From: Ruegeria_C sp041537905
GTDB taxonomy: Bacteria; Pseudomonadota; Alphaproteobacteria; Rhodobacterales; Rhodobacteraceae
DNA length: 64,000 nt
Reading direction: 5' to 3'
Assembly (NCBI RefSeq): GCF_041537905.1
Contig: NZ_JBGRUO010000021.1
Coordinates: 1-64,000, forward strand
How positions within the stretch are numbered: position 1 is the stretch's first letter; every line of letters starts with the position of its first letter. This document shows positions 54,680-62,751 of the stretch, one piece after another. The notes under the pieces are model-generated. The model did no database searches and had not been told where the DNA came from. It was given only the letters and a program-made list of their open reading frames with translations. The translations under genes were made by a program, and so were the position numbers.

Positions 54680-55551
54680 TGTTTTTACGGGTACTTGTGA
54701 CGATTGCCGCGCTAGCCGGACTAAGTGCCACCGCAGATGCCGCCCCGCTGGCCAAGGAGTTGTTCGGGGCTCAATCGCAAGGCTCCCGGCAGAAATCCGC
54801 TGCTTATGGCAGCTATTCCCGGGGCTGCGCCGCAGGTTCCGTGCAACTGCCCGAGACCGGACCGACCTGGCAGGCGATGCGCCTGTCGCGCAATCGCAAC
54901 TGGGGTCACCCCGAAACCATCGACTACATCCAGGACCTAAGCCAGTTCGCGGCGAAACAGCCAGGCTGGGACGGGCTCTATATTGGCGATATCAGCCAGC
55001 CGCGCGGCGGCCCAATGCTGAGCGGCCATCGCAGCCACCAGATCGGTCTGGATATCGACATCTGGATGCGCCCGGCCAACAAGCTGAACCTGTCGCGCCG
55101 CAACCGCGAGAACATCTCGTCAATCTCGATGCGGCGGGCCGAAGGGGCGTTTGTCAACGCCAATTGGACCCGGCAACATCACGAGATCCTGAAAGCCGCG
55201 GCCAAGGACAAGCGCGTCGCGCGAATCTTCGTCTTTCCCGGCGCCAAGGTGCAGATGTGCAAGGATGCCAAGGGTAATCGCAAATGGCTGCGCAAAATCC
55301 GGCCGTGGTGGGGCCATCACTATCATTTCCATGTCCGGCTGAGCTGCCCCAAAGGCGTGCGGGGCTGCGTCAATCAGGATCCGCCCCCAAAGGGGGATGG
55401 CTGCGCCGAGGCGCAGCAATGGGTCAACAATATCCTGAACCCGCCACCGCCCAAACCGCGTGACCCCAACGCACCGGCGCCCAAGAAGCGCCGGGAATAC
55501 ACCCTTTCCGACCTGCCCCAGCAATGCGCCGCCGTTCTGCAGTCGCGGTAA
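54679..55551 (+). CDS. mepA: Penicillin-insensitive murein endopeptidase
   Basis: The 290-aa periplasmic zinc peptidase cleaves D-Ala-meso-DAP cross-links in peptidoglycan. A signal peptide ends near ATADA (about residue 21). The metal-binding motifs are LSGHRSHQIGLDIDIWM (His and Asp ligands, about residue 113-129) and WWGHHYHFHVRLSCP (His-x-His, about 213-227). Length and motif order match E. coli MepA (274 aa). The start shares a base with the MFS gene stop, and the last 28 bp overlap the next gene. Confidence 0.92.
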   Translation: MFLRVLVTIAALAGLSATADAAPLAKELFGAQSQGSRQKSAAYGSYSRGCAAGSVQLPETGPTWQAMRLSRNRNWGHPETIDYIQDLSQFAAKQPGWDGLYIGDISQPRGGPMLSGHRSHQIGLDIDIWMRPANKLNLSRRNRENISSISMRRAEGAFVNANWTRQHHEILKAAAKDKRVARIFVFPGAKVQMCKDAKGNRKWLRKIRPWWGHHYHFHVRLSCPKGVRGCVNQDPPPKGDGCAEAQQWVNNILNPPPPKPRDPNAPAPKKRREYTLSDLPQQCAAVLQSR

Positions 55552-56408
55552 TCTGCGCCCTGATCCTGACGGGCAGTGTGCATGCGGTGGAGCGATCCGG
55601 CGCAACGCCCGCCGGCAGCTATCTGTGGACCGGCAAGGCCCCATGGTTTGGCGGGTTTTCCGGCCTTGAAGTGTCAGAAGACGGCAGCTCGATGCTGGCG
55701 CTCAGCGACCGCTCGATCCTTGTGAGCGCGGATTTACAGCGCAAGGACGGACGTGTCAGCGGTGTCGAGGTCACATCGGCCAACTGGGTCCGGTCCAGCA
55801 AGAATAAACCCCTGATCGGGCGGGCAGGCGATTCCGAAGGTCTGGCCATCGGGCCTGACGGCAGCCATTACATCTCGTTCGAAGGGGTGCATCGCCTCGC
55901 ACATTATGCCGATCCCGAAAGCCGGTCAAACGTGCTGCCGCGCCCCGAGGCGTTCAAGGATCTGGCCAGCAACGGCTCGTTCGAGCCGCTCGCAATCGAC
56001 GCACAGGGGCGACTTTACACCATGCCCGAAAGCAGCCGCGCCGCAGATGGCTCCATCCCGGTCTATCGCTGGGACGGGCGGCGCTGGTCGACCCCGTTCA
56101 AGCTGCCGCCGCGCGGTGATTACCTGCCGGTCGGGGCAGATTTCGGCCCGGACGGGCGGCTGTATGTTCTGGAGCGCGCGACCGGGGCTTTGGGGTTTCG
56201 CAGCCGATTGCGACGCTGGACGGTGAGCGATACGGAGGCCACAAACGAGGAAACCGTGCTCGACACGCGCGCCGGTGCCCATGAGAATCTTGAAGGGGTC
56301 TCGGTCTGGCGCAACGACGGGGGTAAGCTGCGTGCCACAATGATCTCGGACGACAATTTCGTGTTCTTCCTGCGCACCGAGATCGTGGAATACACCCTGC
56401 CGGACTGA
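55524..56408 (+). CDS. Esterase-like activity of phytase family protein
   Basis: The 294-aa secreted protein has a signal peptide (RRSAVAVICALILTGSVHA) and the phytase-like beta-propeller family features FGGFSGLEVSEDGSSMLALSDRS, GRAGDSEGLAIGPDGSHYISFEG and NLEGVSVWRNDGGKLRATMISDDNF (each about 25 residues, fragments given). The family is named for weak esterase activity of a phytase-like protein; the true substrate is unclear. It begins inside the mepA 3' end, so the pair is coupled. Confidence 0.82.
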   Translation: MRRRSAVAVICALILTGSVHAVERSGATPAGSYLWTGKAPWFGGFSGLEVSEDGSSMLALSDRSILVSADLQRKDGRVSGVEVTSANWVRSSKNKPLIGRAGDSEGLAIGPDGSHYISFEGVHRLAHYADPESRSNVLPRPEAFKDLASNGSFEPLAIDAQGRLYTMPESSRAADGSIPVYRWDGRRWSTPFKLPPRGDYLPVGADFGPDGRLYVLERATGALGFRSRLRRWTVSDTEATNEETVLDTRAGAHENLEGVSVWRNDGGKLRATMISDDNFVFFLRTEIVEYTLPD

Positions 56409-56501
56409 CTTGCCAAAGCCGAAAACAGCGGCTATTAGCGCGGCCTGCCTGAAATGAATCGGGCCAAGTCGCCGCTACCTTGTCAAAACGGGCACCAAGA
56501 T

Positions 56502-57137
56502 ATGACACGTACCTACCTTCCCGGCATTCTTGCCATGGCCGCCATTGTGGTTGCCTCCAACATTCTGGTTCAGTTCCTGATCCTCGACGGTCTGCTGACC
56601 TGGGGCGCGTTCACCTACCCTTGCGCCTTCATCGTCACCGACATCATGAACCGCGTCTATGGCGTGCAGGCCGCGCGCAAGGTCGTGCTTGCCGGTTTCG
56701 TCACCGGCATCCTCTGCTCGCTGATCGGCAGCCAGATCATGCTGGAGTTCGGCCCTGCCGTGCCGCTGCGCGTCGCCGTCGCCTCGGGCACCGCCTTCCT
56801 GATCGCGCAACTGACCGATGTGGCGCTGTTTGACCGCCTGCGCGCGGGCCGCTGGTGGCGTGCGCCGCTGGTCTCAACGCTGGTTGGCTCGGCGCTGGAC
56901 ACCGCGTTGTTCTTCACCATCGCCTTCTCAGCCTCGGTTACGTTCTTCGGCACAAACGCCGACGCCGTGATTTCCTGGGCGTGGGAGCCTGTGCCCTTCC
57001 TGCTCACCGGCCCCGAAGCGCCGCTCTGGGTGACGCTGGGCTTTGCCGACTGGCTGGTCAAACTGGCGCTGGCGCTGATTGCTCTGGTGCCGTTCCGTCT
57101 GATCGTGGCGCGGATGACAGCTGCGCAGCCCGCATAA
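56502..57137 (+). CDS. yhhQ: Queuosine precursor transporter (VUT/YhhQ family)
   Basis: The 211-aa inner-membrane protein has about six hydrophobic segments and the YhhQ features: NILVQFLI near the N-terminus, FTYPCAFIVTDIMNRVYGVQAARKV (residues about 30-55), SQIMLEFG and the last helix of the family. YhhQ imports the queuine or preQ0/preQ1 precursor of the queuosine tRNA modification. I chose the ATG at 56502; an upstream ATG at 56454 would add 16 hydrophilic residues. No preQ1 riboswitch was seen upstream. Confidence 0.85.
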   Translation: MTRTYLPGILAMAAIVVASNILVQFLILDGLLTWGAFTYPCAFIVTDIMNRVYGVQAARKVVLAGFVTGILCSLIGSQIMLEFGPAVPLRVAVASGTAFLIAQLTDVALFDRLRAGRWWRAPLVSTLVGSALDTALFFTIAFSASVTFFGTNADAVISWAWEPVPFLLTGPEAPLWVTLGFADWLVKLALALIALVPFRLIVARMTAAQPA

Positions 57138-57211
57138 AAAACGCTTTGAGATCGGCACAGCTTGTGTCACGCTCCTTGCTAACCGCAACAGTTAGAAAAG
57201 GAGGTGATCCA

Positions 57212-57268
57212 GTGTCGAGAAAGAGATTGGAGAGAGGTGTCGGAACAACCGGGGGGATCGCCTGCTAG
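57212..57268 (+). CDS. 18-codon mini-ORF behind a perfect Shine-Dalgarno
   Basis: The ORF GTG...TAG would encode MSRKRLERGVGTTGGIAC, a basic, glycine-rich peptide. The GTG lies seven bases after GGAGG, the optimal distance, within a 14-nt perfect anti-Shine-Dalgarno complement. This is the strongest ribosome site in the window. It may be a leader peptide whose translation affects folding of the downstream RNA; it lacks a run of identical codons as used in amino-acid attenuators. Confidence 0.5.
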   Translation: MSRKRLERGVGTTGGIAC

Positions 57269-57338
57269 GGCAGCCCTTGGCGGAGCGCGCGCTCCGGCTG
57301 GTCGATTGATCTAACCGACCCAACCTCCTGAACTTTCG

Positions 57339-57368
57339 AAGGGCCGTCCCGCTGGGGCGGCCCTTTTT
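57339..57368 (+). terminator. Intrinsic terminator before arfB
   Basis: AAGGGCCG (57339-57346) pairs perfectly with CGGCCCTT (57358-57365), extended by CCC/GGG inside an 11-base loop, and is followed by a run of T. This is a strong Rho-independent terminator only about 30 nt before the arfB ATG. Confidence 0.85.
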
Positions 57369-57398
57369 GTTTCTGCACTGCCCGGTTAAGCTCCACCC

Positions 57399-57818
57399 AT
57401 GCTCAGGATCGGCGACACCATCATCATTCACGACTGGGAGCTTACCGAAAGCTTCATGCGCGCCTCGGGGCCTGGCGGGCAGAATGTGAACAAAGTGGCC
57501 ACCGCCGTGGAGCTTCGGTTCGAGGCGGCGCGCTCGCCCTCGCTGCCTGATCCGGTCAAGGCGCGGCTGAAACGGCTGGCGGGCCGGAAATGGACCAAGG
57601 ACGGTGCCATCATCATCCAGTGCGACGAGACCCGCTCGCAGGCGCGCAACCGTGATATCGCGCGCGAACGGCTGGTCGAACTGCTCACGCGCGCGCTGGT
57701 CAAGCCGAAGTGCCGGGTGCCCACCAAGCCCACATACGGATCGGTAAGGCGCAGGCTGGAGTCCAAAAAAGCACGCGGCGCGGTCAAGGCGTTGCGGGGC
57801 CGGATCAGCGACGAATAG
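57399..57818 (+). CDS. arfB: Alternative ribosome-rescue factor ArfB (peptidyl-tRNA hydrolase, YaeJ)
   Basis: The 139-aa protein hydrolyses peptidyl-tRNA on ribosomes stalled without a stop codon. It carries the release-factor motif GPGGQNVNK with Gly26-Gly27-Gln28, and an Arg/Lys-rich C-terminal tail (about residues 100-139; KARGAVKALRGRI) that enters the empty mRNA channel, as in E. coli YaeJ (140 aa). There is no good ribosome site just before the ATG. Since only about 30 nt separate it from a strong terminator, transcription must either read through that terminator or start inside it. Confidence 0.92.
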   Translation: MLRIGDTIIIHDWELTESFMRASGPGGQNVNKVATAVELRFEAARSPSLPDPVKARLKRLAGRKWTKDGAIIIQCDETRSQARNRDIARERLVELLTRALVKPKCRVPTKPTYGSVRRRLESKKARGAVKALRGRISDE

Positions 57819-57881
57819 GCTGGCATCCGGTCGGCGCGCTGCTAGGGTTCACGAAAGGCACATAGGGGAGGAGATGCGGCC

Positions 57882-58622
57882 ATGCGGCTGGAGGGGAAAT
57901 CCGCCATTGTCACCGGCGGCGCGTCAGGTTTCGGCGCGGGCATCGCGCGCAAATTCGCGCAGGAGGGCGCACATGTCATGATCGCCGATCTGAACCGCGA
58001 TGCAGCGGAACAGCTTGCGGATGAGATTGGCGGCACGGCTTGCGAGACAGACGTCTCCGAGGCGGTGTCGGTTGCGAAGATGGTGCATATGGCCGAAGCC
58101 GCCTTTGGTCAGATCGATATTCTGGTCAACAATGCAGGGGTGACTCACATGCCTGCGCCTCTGGAAGAGGTCAGCGAAGAGGATTTCGACCGGGTTGTCG
58201 CCGTGAACATGAAATCAGTCTACCTGACCGCCCGCGCGCTGGTGCCGCAGTTGAAGGCGCAAGGTTCCGGCGTGATCCTGAACATCGCCTCGACCGCCGG
58301 GCTGTCGCCGCGCCCGAAACTGAACTGGTACAATGCCTCGAAAGGCTGGATGATCACCGCCACCAAGACGATGGCGGTCGAATTGGCGCCTGACTGCGTG
58401 CGCGTCAACGCGCTCTGCCCGGTGGCGGGCGAGACCCCGCTGCTGAAATCCTTCATGGGCGAGGACACGCCCGAGATGCGTGCGAAATTCCTGTCGACCA
58501 TCCCGATCGGCCGCTTTTCCACCCCGCAGGATATGGGCAACGCGGCCGCATTCCTGTGCTCGGACGAAGCGTCTATGATCACCGGCGCCGCGCTTGAGGT
58601 GGATGGCGGGCGGTGCATCTGA
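57882..58622 (+). CDS. SDR-family oxidoreductase
   Basis: The 246-aa NAD(P)-dependent enzyme has the classical SDR motifs: the nucleotide-binding TGGASGFGAGIA (residues about 11-22), NNAG (about 85), catalytic Ser in IASTAGLS (about 140) and YNASK (about 152-156), and a C-terminal DGGRCI. The substrate is unknown; it resembles 3-oxoacyl-ACP reductase-like and glucose-dehydrogenase-like enzymes. Its last codons are separated by 2 bp from the P1 peptidase start, so the two may be translated together. Confidence 0.85.
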   Translation: MRLEGKSAIVTGGASGFGAGIARKFAQEGAHVMIADLNRDAAEQLADEIGGTACETDVSEAVSVAKMVHMAEAAFGQIDILVNNAGVTHMPAPLEEVSEEDFDRVVAVNMKSVYLTARALVPQLKAQGSGVILNIASTAGLSPRPKLNWYNASKGWMITATKTMAVELAPDCVRVNALCPVAGETPLLKSFMGEDTPEMRAKFLSTIPIGRFSTPQDMGNAAAFLCSDEASMITGAALEVDGGRCI

Positions 58623-58624
58623 CG

Positions 58625-59662
58625 ATGAAACCGGGGGCCCTCAACCTGATCACCGATATTGCCGGGCTGCGCGTGGGCAACGCGCAGGATCAGGCGCTGA
58701 AATCCGGGGTTACGGTCATGACTGCCGATTCGCCCTTTACCGCCTCCGTTCATGTGATGGGTGGCGCGCCGGGCACGCGCGAAACCGATCTGCTGGCTGC
58801 TGACAAGACCGTCTCGCAAGTCGATGCGCTGGTCTTGTCGGGCGGTTCGGCCTTTGGGCTGGATGCCTGTTCCGGCGTGACCGAGGTGCTGCGCAAAGCC
58901 GGGCGCGGTTTTCAGGTTGGCGAGGTCGTGGTGCCCATCGTGCCCGGCGCAATACTGTTCGATCTGGTCAATGGCGGCAACAAGGAGTGGGCGAGAAACC
59001 CCTATGCCGCCTTGGGAGGCGCCGCTTTTGCAGCGGCAGACACGGTGTTCGACCTTGGCAGCGCCGGTGCCGGGACTGGCGCGCTGAGTGCCAATCTCAA
59101 GGGCGGGCTTGGCTCTGCCTCGCTGGTCCTGCCGTCGGGCGCGACGGTTGGCGCGCTGGTCGCGGCCAACCCGATGGGCAGCGTCACCACGCCCGGCGAA
59201 ACACATTTCTGGGCCGCGCCGTTTGAATTGAACGCCGAGTTCGGCGGCCTCGGCCCCGATCCGCGCGCAGGGCTGGGCCTGGACCTGAGCAGCCGCAAAT
59301 CGGCGTTGTTTGGGCCGAAAGGCGGCGAGCGCGCCAATACCACGATCGCCATCGTCGCCACGGATGCCGCGCTGAGCAAGGCGCAGTGCAAGCGGATGGC
59401 CGTCGCCGCCCATGACGGGATCGGACGCGCCGTCGTACCTGCACACAGCCCCGGTGACGGAGACCTGGTTTTCAGCGTCTCAACCGGAGCGCGCGACCTG
59501 CCAAACCCACAGGGCGAACTGGCCCTGATCGGCCATGCCGCAGCGCTCTGCCTCAGCCGGGCCATTGCGCGGGCAACCTATCTTGCCCGCCCTGCCGAGG
59601 GCGACCTTTTGCCGTGCTGGATTGACATCCGTCAAGGCGACGCAAAAAGCGAACTGCCATAA
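58625..59662 (+). CDS. P1-family peptidase (DmpA/NylC-like)
   Basis: The 345-aa protein belongs to the DmpA/endo-type 6-aminohexanoate-oligomer hydrolase family, which self-cleaves to expose an N-terminal Thr or Ser nucleophile. The expected cut is Asn238-Thr239 in GERANTTIAIVATD. Preserved motifs are TDIAGLRVGNA near the start, LSGGSAFGLDACSGV and GALVAANPMGS. Such enzymes cleave beta-amino peptides, D-peptides or nylon oligomers; the substrate here is unknown. I took the ATG at 58625; a GTG four codons earlier overlaps the SDR gene. Confidence 0.85.
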   Translation: MKPGALNLITDIAGLRVGNAQDQALKSGVTVMTADSPFTASVHVMGGAPGTRETDLLAADKTVSQVDALVLSGGSAFGLDACSGVTEVLRKAGRGFQVGEVVVPIVPGAILFDLVNGGNKEWARNPYAALGGAAFAAADTVFDLGSAGAGTGALSANLKGGLGSASLVLPSGATVGALVAANPMGSVTTPGETHFWAAPFELNAEFGGLGPDPRAGLGLDLSSRKSALFGPKGGERANTTIAIVATDAALSKAQCKRMAVAAHDGIGRAVVPAHSPGDGDLVFSVSTGARDLPNPQGELALIGHAAALCLSRAIARATYLARPAEGDLLPCWIDIRQGDAKSELP

Positions 59663-59755
59663 GCGCGAGGCGAGGGCGGCGCGGCATTCTATCCGATTGA
59701 CTTTGGCTACTTCGACCGCCCAATTGTGCCGTAGCCACGCAAATGGAGCCAGAGC

Positions 59756-60169
59756 ATGAAATACACTTTTAGCGCTGCTATCGCCGCACTGATGATCGCC
59801 ACGCCGGTATTGGCCGAGGGCGACGCAGAAGCGGGCAAAAAGGCTTTCAACAAGTGCAAAGCTTGCCACACGGTCGTCTCTGCCTCGGACGAAGTCATCG
59901 TGAAGGGCGGCAAGACCGGGCCAAACCTTTATGGTATCGTTGGCCAGACGGCAGGCACTGTGGAAGGCTACAAATATGGCCCCAGTCTTGTCGCTGCGGG
60001 TGAGAGCGGGTTGGTCTGGGACGAAACGACCTTTGTCGAATACACCACCGACCCCAAGAAGTTCCTGCAGACCTATCTGGACGACCCCAAAGCCAAGTCC
60101 AAGATGACCTTCAAGCTGAAAAAAGGCGGCGAAGACATCTATGCCTTCCTGACGAGCGCGAGCGAGTAA
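59756..60169 (+). CDS. Class I cytochrome c (c2/c550 type)
   Basis: The 137-aa protein has a signal peptide (TFSAAIAALMIATPVLA, cleaved at about residue 20) and one CxxCH heme site, CKACH at residues 34-38. The Met axial ligand lies in KSKMTFKL (about residue 118). The core IVGQTAGTVEGYKYGPSLVAAG fits cytochrome c550/c2. It carries electrons in the periplasm between the bc1 complex and oxidases or reaction centres. A terminator follows at 60201-60230, so it is probably monocistronic. Confidence 0.88.
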   Translation: MKYTFSAAIAALMIATPVLAEGDAEAGKKAFNKCKACHTVVSASDEVIVKGGKTGPNLYGIVGQTAGTVEGYKYGPSLVAAGESGLVWDETTFVEYTTDPKKFLQTYLDDPKAKSKMTFKLKKGGEDIYAFLTSASE

Positions 60170-60200
60170 GGAACAGACGCCCCCTTTTGGGATGCCGACA

Positions 60201-60230
60201 AAAGGCCGCAGGTTCGCCCCTGCGGCCTTT
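60201..60230 (+). terminator. Intrinsic terminator after the cytochrome c gene
   Basis: AAAGGCCGCAG (60201-60211) pairs perfectly with CTGCGGCCTTT (60220-60230) around an eight-base loop, GTTCGCCC. There is only a short T run after the stem, but the stem is strong and A-rich upstream. It lies 32 bp past the cytochrome stop. Confidence 0.8.
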
Positions 60231-60357
60231 CGCACGATTGAATGGCTGGTCGATTGGGTTCACTTTGGCTACAGGGCTGTTGTGACCGGCGGGATGAGGA
60301 CCGGTGAGATCAGCACAAGTCAGGGCCTGCGCAGACAGGCCAGTGGGAGACGTCAAT

Positions 60358-60900
60358 ATGGCAGCGATGATCCCGGCCTGGGTCGATGGGCAGCTGGTTC
60401 CGTATGGCAAGCTGGAGGCGCATCAGCACGGCCTGAAACACAAGGCGGTTTCGGTCTTTGTCATTCGCGGCATGAACATCCTGATCCAGCAGCGCGCCAT
60501 GGGCAAATACCACACACCCGGCCTTTGGGCGAATACATGCTGCACCCATCCCGACTGGGATGAGGCCTCGTCAGTTTGCGCTGTGCGCCGCCTGCGCGAA
60601 GAGCTGGGGATCACCGGGCTCTACCCCGAATTCCGTCATCAGCTTGAATACCGCGCCGATGTGGGCTCGGGCCTGATCGAACATGAGGTGGTCGACGTGT
60701 TCCTGGCCCATGCCCGCAAGACGGTCGCCGAAGATCCGAACCCCGATGAGGTCATGGACACGCGCTGGATCAACTATCACGATCTGCAAGCCGAGGTTGC
60801 CCGACACCCCGAGAGGTTCACGCCCTGGCTCAAAATCTATCTCGAAAAACATGCCGATACGATCTTTGGCCCCGACCTGATCATCTCGGCCAGCACCTGA
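60358..60900 (+). CDS. idi: Isopentenyl-diphosphate delta-isomerase (type I)
   Basis: The 180-aa Nudix-fold enzyme interconverts isopentenyl and dimethylallyl diphosphate. The catalytic Cys is in ANTCCTHP (about residue 60), and the Nudix-like Glu set is in RRLREELGI (about residues 80-88). The E-H-E-V-V-D segment (about 119-124) also belongs to the active site. The ATG at 60358 has GGGAGA seven bases upstream, so it is preferred over a GTG 18 codons earlier. No other isoprenoid gene is adjacent. Confidence 0.93.
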   Translation: MAAMIPAWVDGQLVPYGKLEAHQHGLKHKAVSVFVIRGMNILIQQRAMGKYHTPGLWANTCCTHPDWDEASSVCAVRRLREELGITGLYPEFRHQLEYRADVGSGLIEHEVVDVFLAHARKTVAEDPNPDEVMDTRWINYHDLQAEVARHPERFTPWLKIYLEKHADTIFGPDLIISAST

Positions 60901-60908
60901 ACGGGCCC

Positions 60909-61757
60909 TCAGCGCGCGGGGATGGCGATATTGTCGATCAGGCGCACACCTTCGATGAAGGCCGCCGCAAAGAGCCTTGCATCGGAGCTGGCGGTGTCGA
61001 GCGGGGCGAGCGCGTCGATGTCGCGCAATTCCAGATATTCAACCGGGTCAAAGCCCGCCTGTTCCAGCCGCTGCACCGCGTCAGCCTGCAATGTCGCGAA
61101 CGTCGCGCCGTCCGAAAGCGCCTGCGCCACCTCGCGCATCACCCGGTGCAACGCTGCCGCCTGACGCATCCCCGCCTCGCTCAGCCGCCGGTTTCGTGAC
61201 GACATGGCCAGCCCGGAAGCCTCGCGCACCGTCTCACATCCCACAACCTCGATGGGGATGTTGAGATCGGCGGCCATGCGGCGCACGACCAGAAGCTGCT
61301 GATAATCTTTCTCGCCAAAATAGGCCCGATCGGCCTGGGTCTTGAGGAACAGCTTGGCAACCACCGTGGCGACGCCGTCGAAATGGCCGGGCCGGTTTGG
61401 CCCTTCCATCATGTCGGTCAGCCCGTCGACGCTGATGGTTGTGGCAAAGCCTGAGGGATAGACCTCGTCCGGGTTGGGCGCGTAGATCAGATCGACGCCC
61501 AGCGGCGACAGCTTGCCTGCGTCCTCTTCCTCGACGCGGGGATAGCTGGTCAGGTCGCCGGGATTGTTGAACTGCATCGGGTTCACAAAGATCGTGACGA
61601 CCGTCCGATCACATTGCGCCCTGGCTGCCTCGACCAGAGACAGATGCCCCTCATGCAGGGCGCCCATCGTCGGCACCACACCCACGCTTTGGCCTGCAGA
61701 CCGCCACTGCGCCGTTTCGGCGCGCAGATCATTTAACCGGCGCAGGATGCGGGTCAT
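60909..61757 (-). CDS. panC: Pantothenate synthetase
   Basis: The 282-aa enzyme joins pantoate and beta-alanine with ATP. It has PTMGALHEGHLSLVEAA (ATP-binding HxGH-type motif, residues about 29-45), NPMQFNNPGDLTSYPR, the catalytic Lys motif in FGEKDYQQLLVVRRM (about 150-164) and SSRNRRLSEAG. The ATG overlaps the panB stop by 4 bp, so panB-panC form one pantothenate unit. It converges on idi with an 8-bp gap. Confidence 0.95.
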   Translation of the reverse strand: MTRILRRLNDLRAETAQWRSAGQSVGVVPTMGALHEGHLSLVEAARAQCDRTVVTIFVNPMQFNNPGDLTSYPRVEEEDAGKLSPLGVDLIYAPNPDEVYPSGFATTISVDGLTDMMEGPNRPGHFDGVATVVAKLFLKTQADRAYFGEKDYQQLLVVRRMAADLNIPIEVVGCETVREASGLAMSSRNRRLSEAGMRQAAALHRVMREVAQALSDGATFATLQADAVQRLEQAGFDPVEYLELRDIDALAPLDTASSDARLFAAAFIEGVRLIDNIAIPAR

Positions 61758-62593
61758 GTCTTGGCAGCCTTTTGCGGGGCCTGATCCGCAAATACATGTT
61801 CGGCCGCCGGGAAGGTGCGGGCACGCACCTCGGCCGCGTATTCGGCAATGGCCGCCTCGGCCAGAGGGCCAAGCTCGGCGTATCGTTTGACGAATTTCGG
61901 TTTGAAGGCGGTGAAGAAGCCCAGCATGTCATCCACCACCAGAATTTGGCCGTCACAGCCCGCCGACGCGCCAATGCCGATGGTGGGGATGGCGATCTCG
62001 GCGGTGATCCGGTCCGCCAAAGTCTGAGGTACCTTTTCCAGCACCACCGAAAACGCGCCAGCCTCCGCGACCGCGCGAGCATCCGTCAGCACGGCATCGG
62101 CCTGTTCCTCGCGACCCTGCACCTTGTAGCCGCCCAGCGTGTTCACCGATTGCGGTGTCAGCCCGATATGCGCCATCACCGGAATGCCGCGCCGCACCAG
62201 AAAGCGGATGGTTTCAGCCATCTCGACCCCGCCTTCCAGCTTGACCGCACCCGCGCCGGTCTCGGCCATCAGGCGGGCGGCATTGCGAAACGCCTGCGCC
62301 GGGTCTTCTTCATACGATCCGAACGGCATGTCGATCACCATCATCGACCGGCTGAGCCCGCGCGCCACGGCCTGACCATGCAGGATCATCATCTCCATCG
62401 TCACACCCAGCGTCGAGGGCAGCCCGTGCAGGACCATCCCCACGCTGTCCCCCACCAGCACAAAGTCGCAATGACCGTCCATCATCTGCGCCATCGGCGT
62501 GGTGTAGGCGGTCAGGCTGACCAGCGGATCACCGCCTTTCCGGCGCAGAATGTCATCGGCGTTCGGGGCTGTCTTGCGGGCTGTGGCGCTCAT
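61754..62593 (-). CDS. panB: 3-methyl-2-oxobutanoate hydroxymethyltransferase
   Basis: The 279-aa enzyme makes ketopantoate from alpha-ketoisovalerate and methylene-THF. The metal and substrate residues are in LVGDSVGMVLHGLPSTLGVTMEMM (about residues 42-65), and further motifs are DMPFGSYEEDP, VKLEGG and IGIGASAGCDGQILVVDDMLG. I chose the ATG at 62593 (MSATARKTAP) rather than one 14 codons upstream. It is the first gene of the panB-panC unit. Confidence 0.95.
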   Translation of the reverse strand: MSATARKTAPNADDILRRKGGDPLVSLTAYTTPMAQMMDGHCDFVLVGDSVGMVLHGLPSTLGVTMEMMILHGQAVARGLSRSMMVIDMPFGSYEEDPAQAFRNAARLMAETGAGAVKLEGGVEMAETIRFLVRRGIPVMAHIGLTPQSVNTLGGYKVQGREEQADAVLTDARAVAEAGAFSVVLEKVPQTLADRITAEIAIPTIGIGASAGCDGQILVVDDMLGFFTAFKPKFVKRYAELGPLAEAAIAEYAAEVRARTFPAAEHVFADQAPQKAAKT

Positions 62594-62751
62594 GAGCTTG
62601 CTTTCGACGAACTGCGGTTCCGGCGGAGATACCAACTGTCACGGGCCAGATGAAGACCGGTTGCGCCAACATATACTTGAATGACCTAAGGTTTCCGACC
62701 AGAGTTGGCCAAAGGCCGGGCCACGGCCAAAGGAATTTCTGGGAGGATACT

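Larger units (their letters stand above)
57197..57369 (+). ncRNA. Structured leader or small RNA upstream of arfB with a full 16S-tail complement
   Basis: The stretch has several linked elements. AAAGGAGGTGATCC (57197-57210) is a perfect 14-nt complement of the 3' tail of 16S rRNA. An 18-codon ORF starts at the GTG at 57212, at ideal spacing. A 16-bp palindrome CGGAGCGCGCGCTCCG (57281-57296) is flanked by CAGCC and GGCTG; a second hairpin pairs GGTCG (57300-57304) with CGACC (57316-57320). ACCTCCT (57323-57329) can pair with the AGGAGGT of the start region. An intrinsic terminator follows. arfB begins about 30 nt later, with no visible promoter between. It reads as an attenuator-like leader or a small RNA. 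A function is inferred, not known. Confidence 0.55.

Noticed and set aside
56409..56501. Possible preQ1 riboswitch before the queuosine precursor transporter
   Set aside because: I could not find the conserved preQ1-I or preQ1-II core or a matching pseudoknot in the 93-nt leader.
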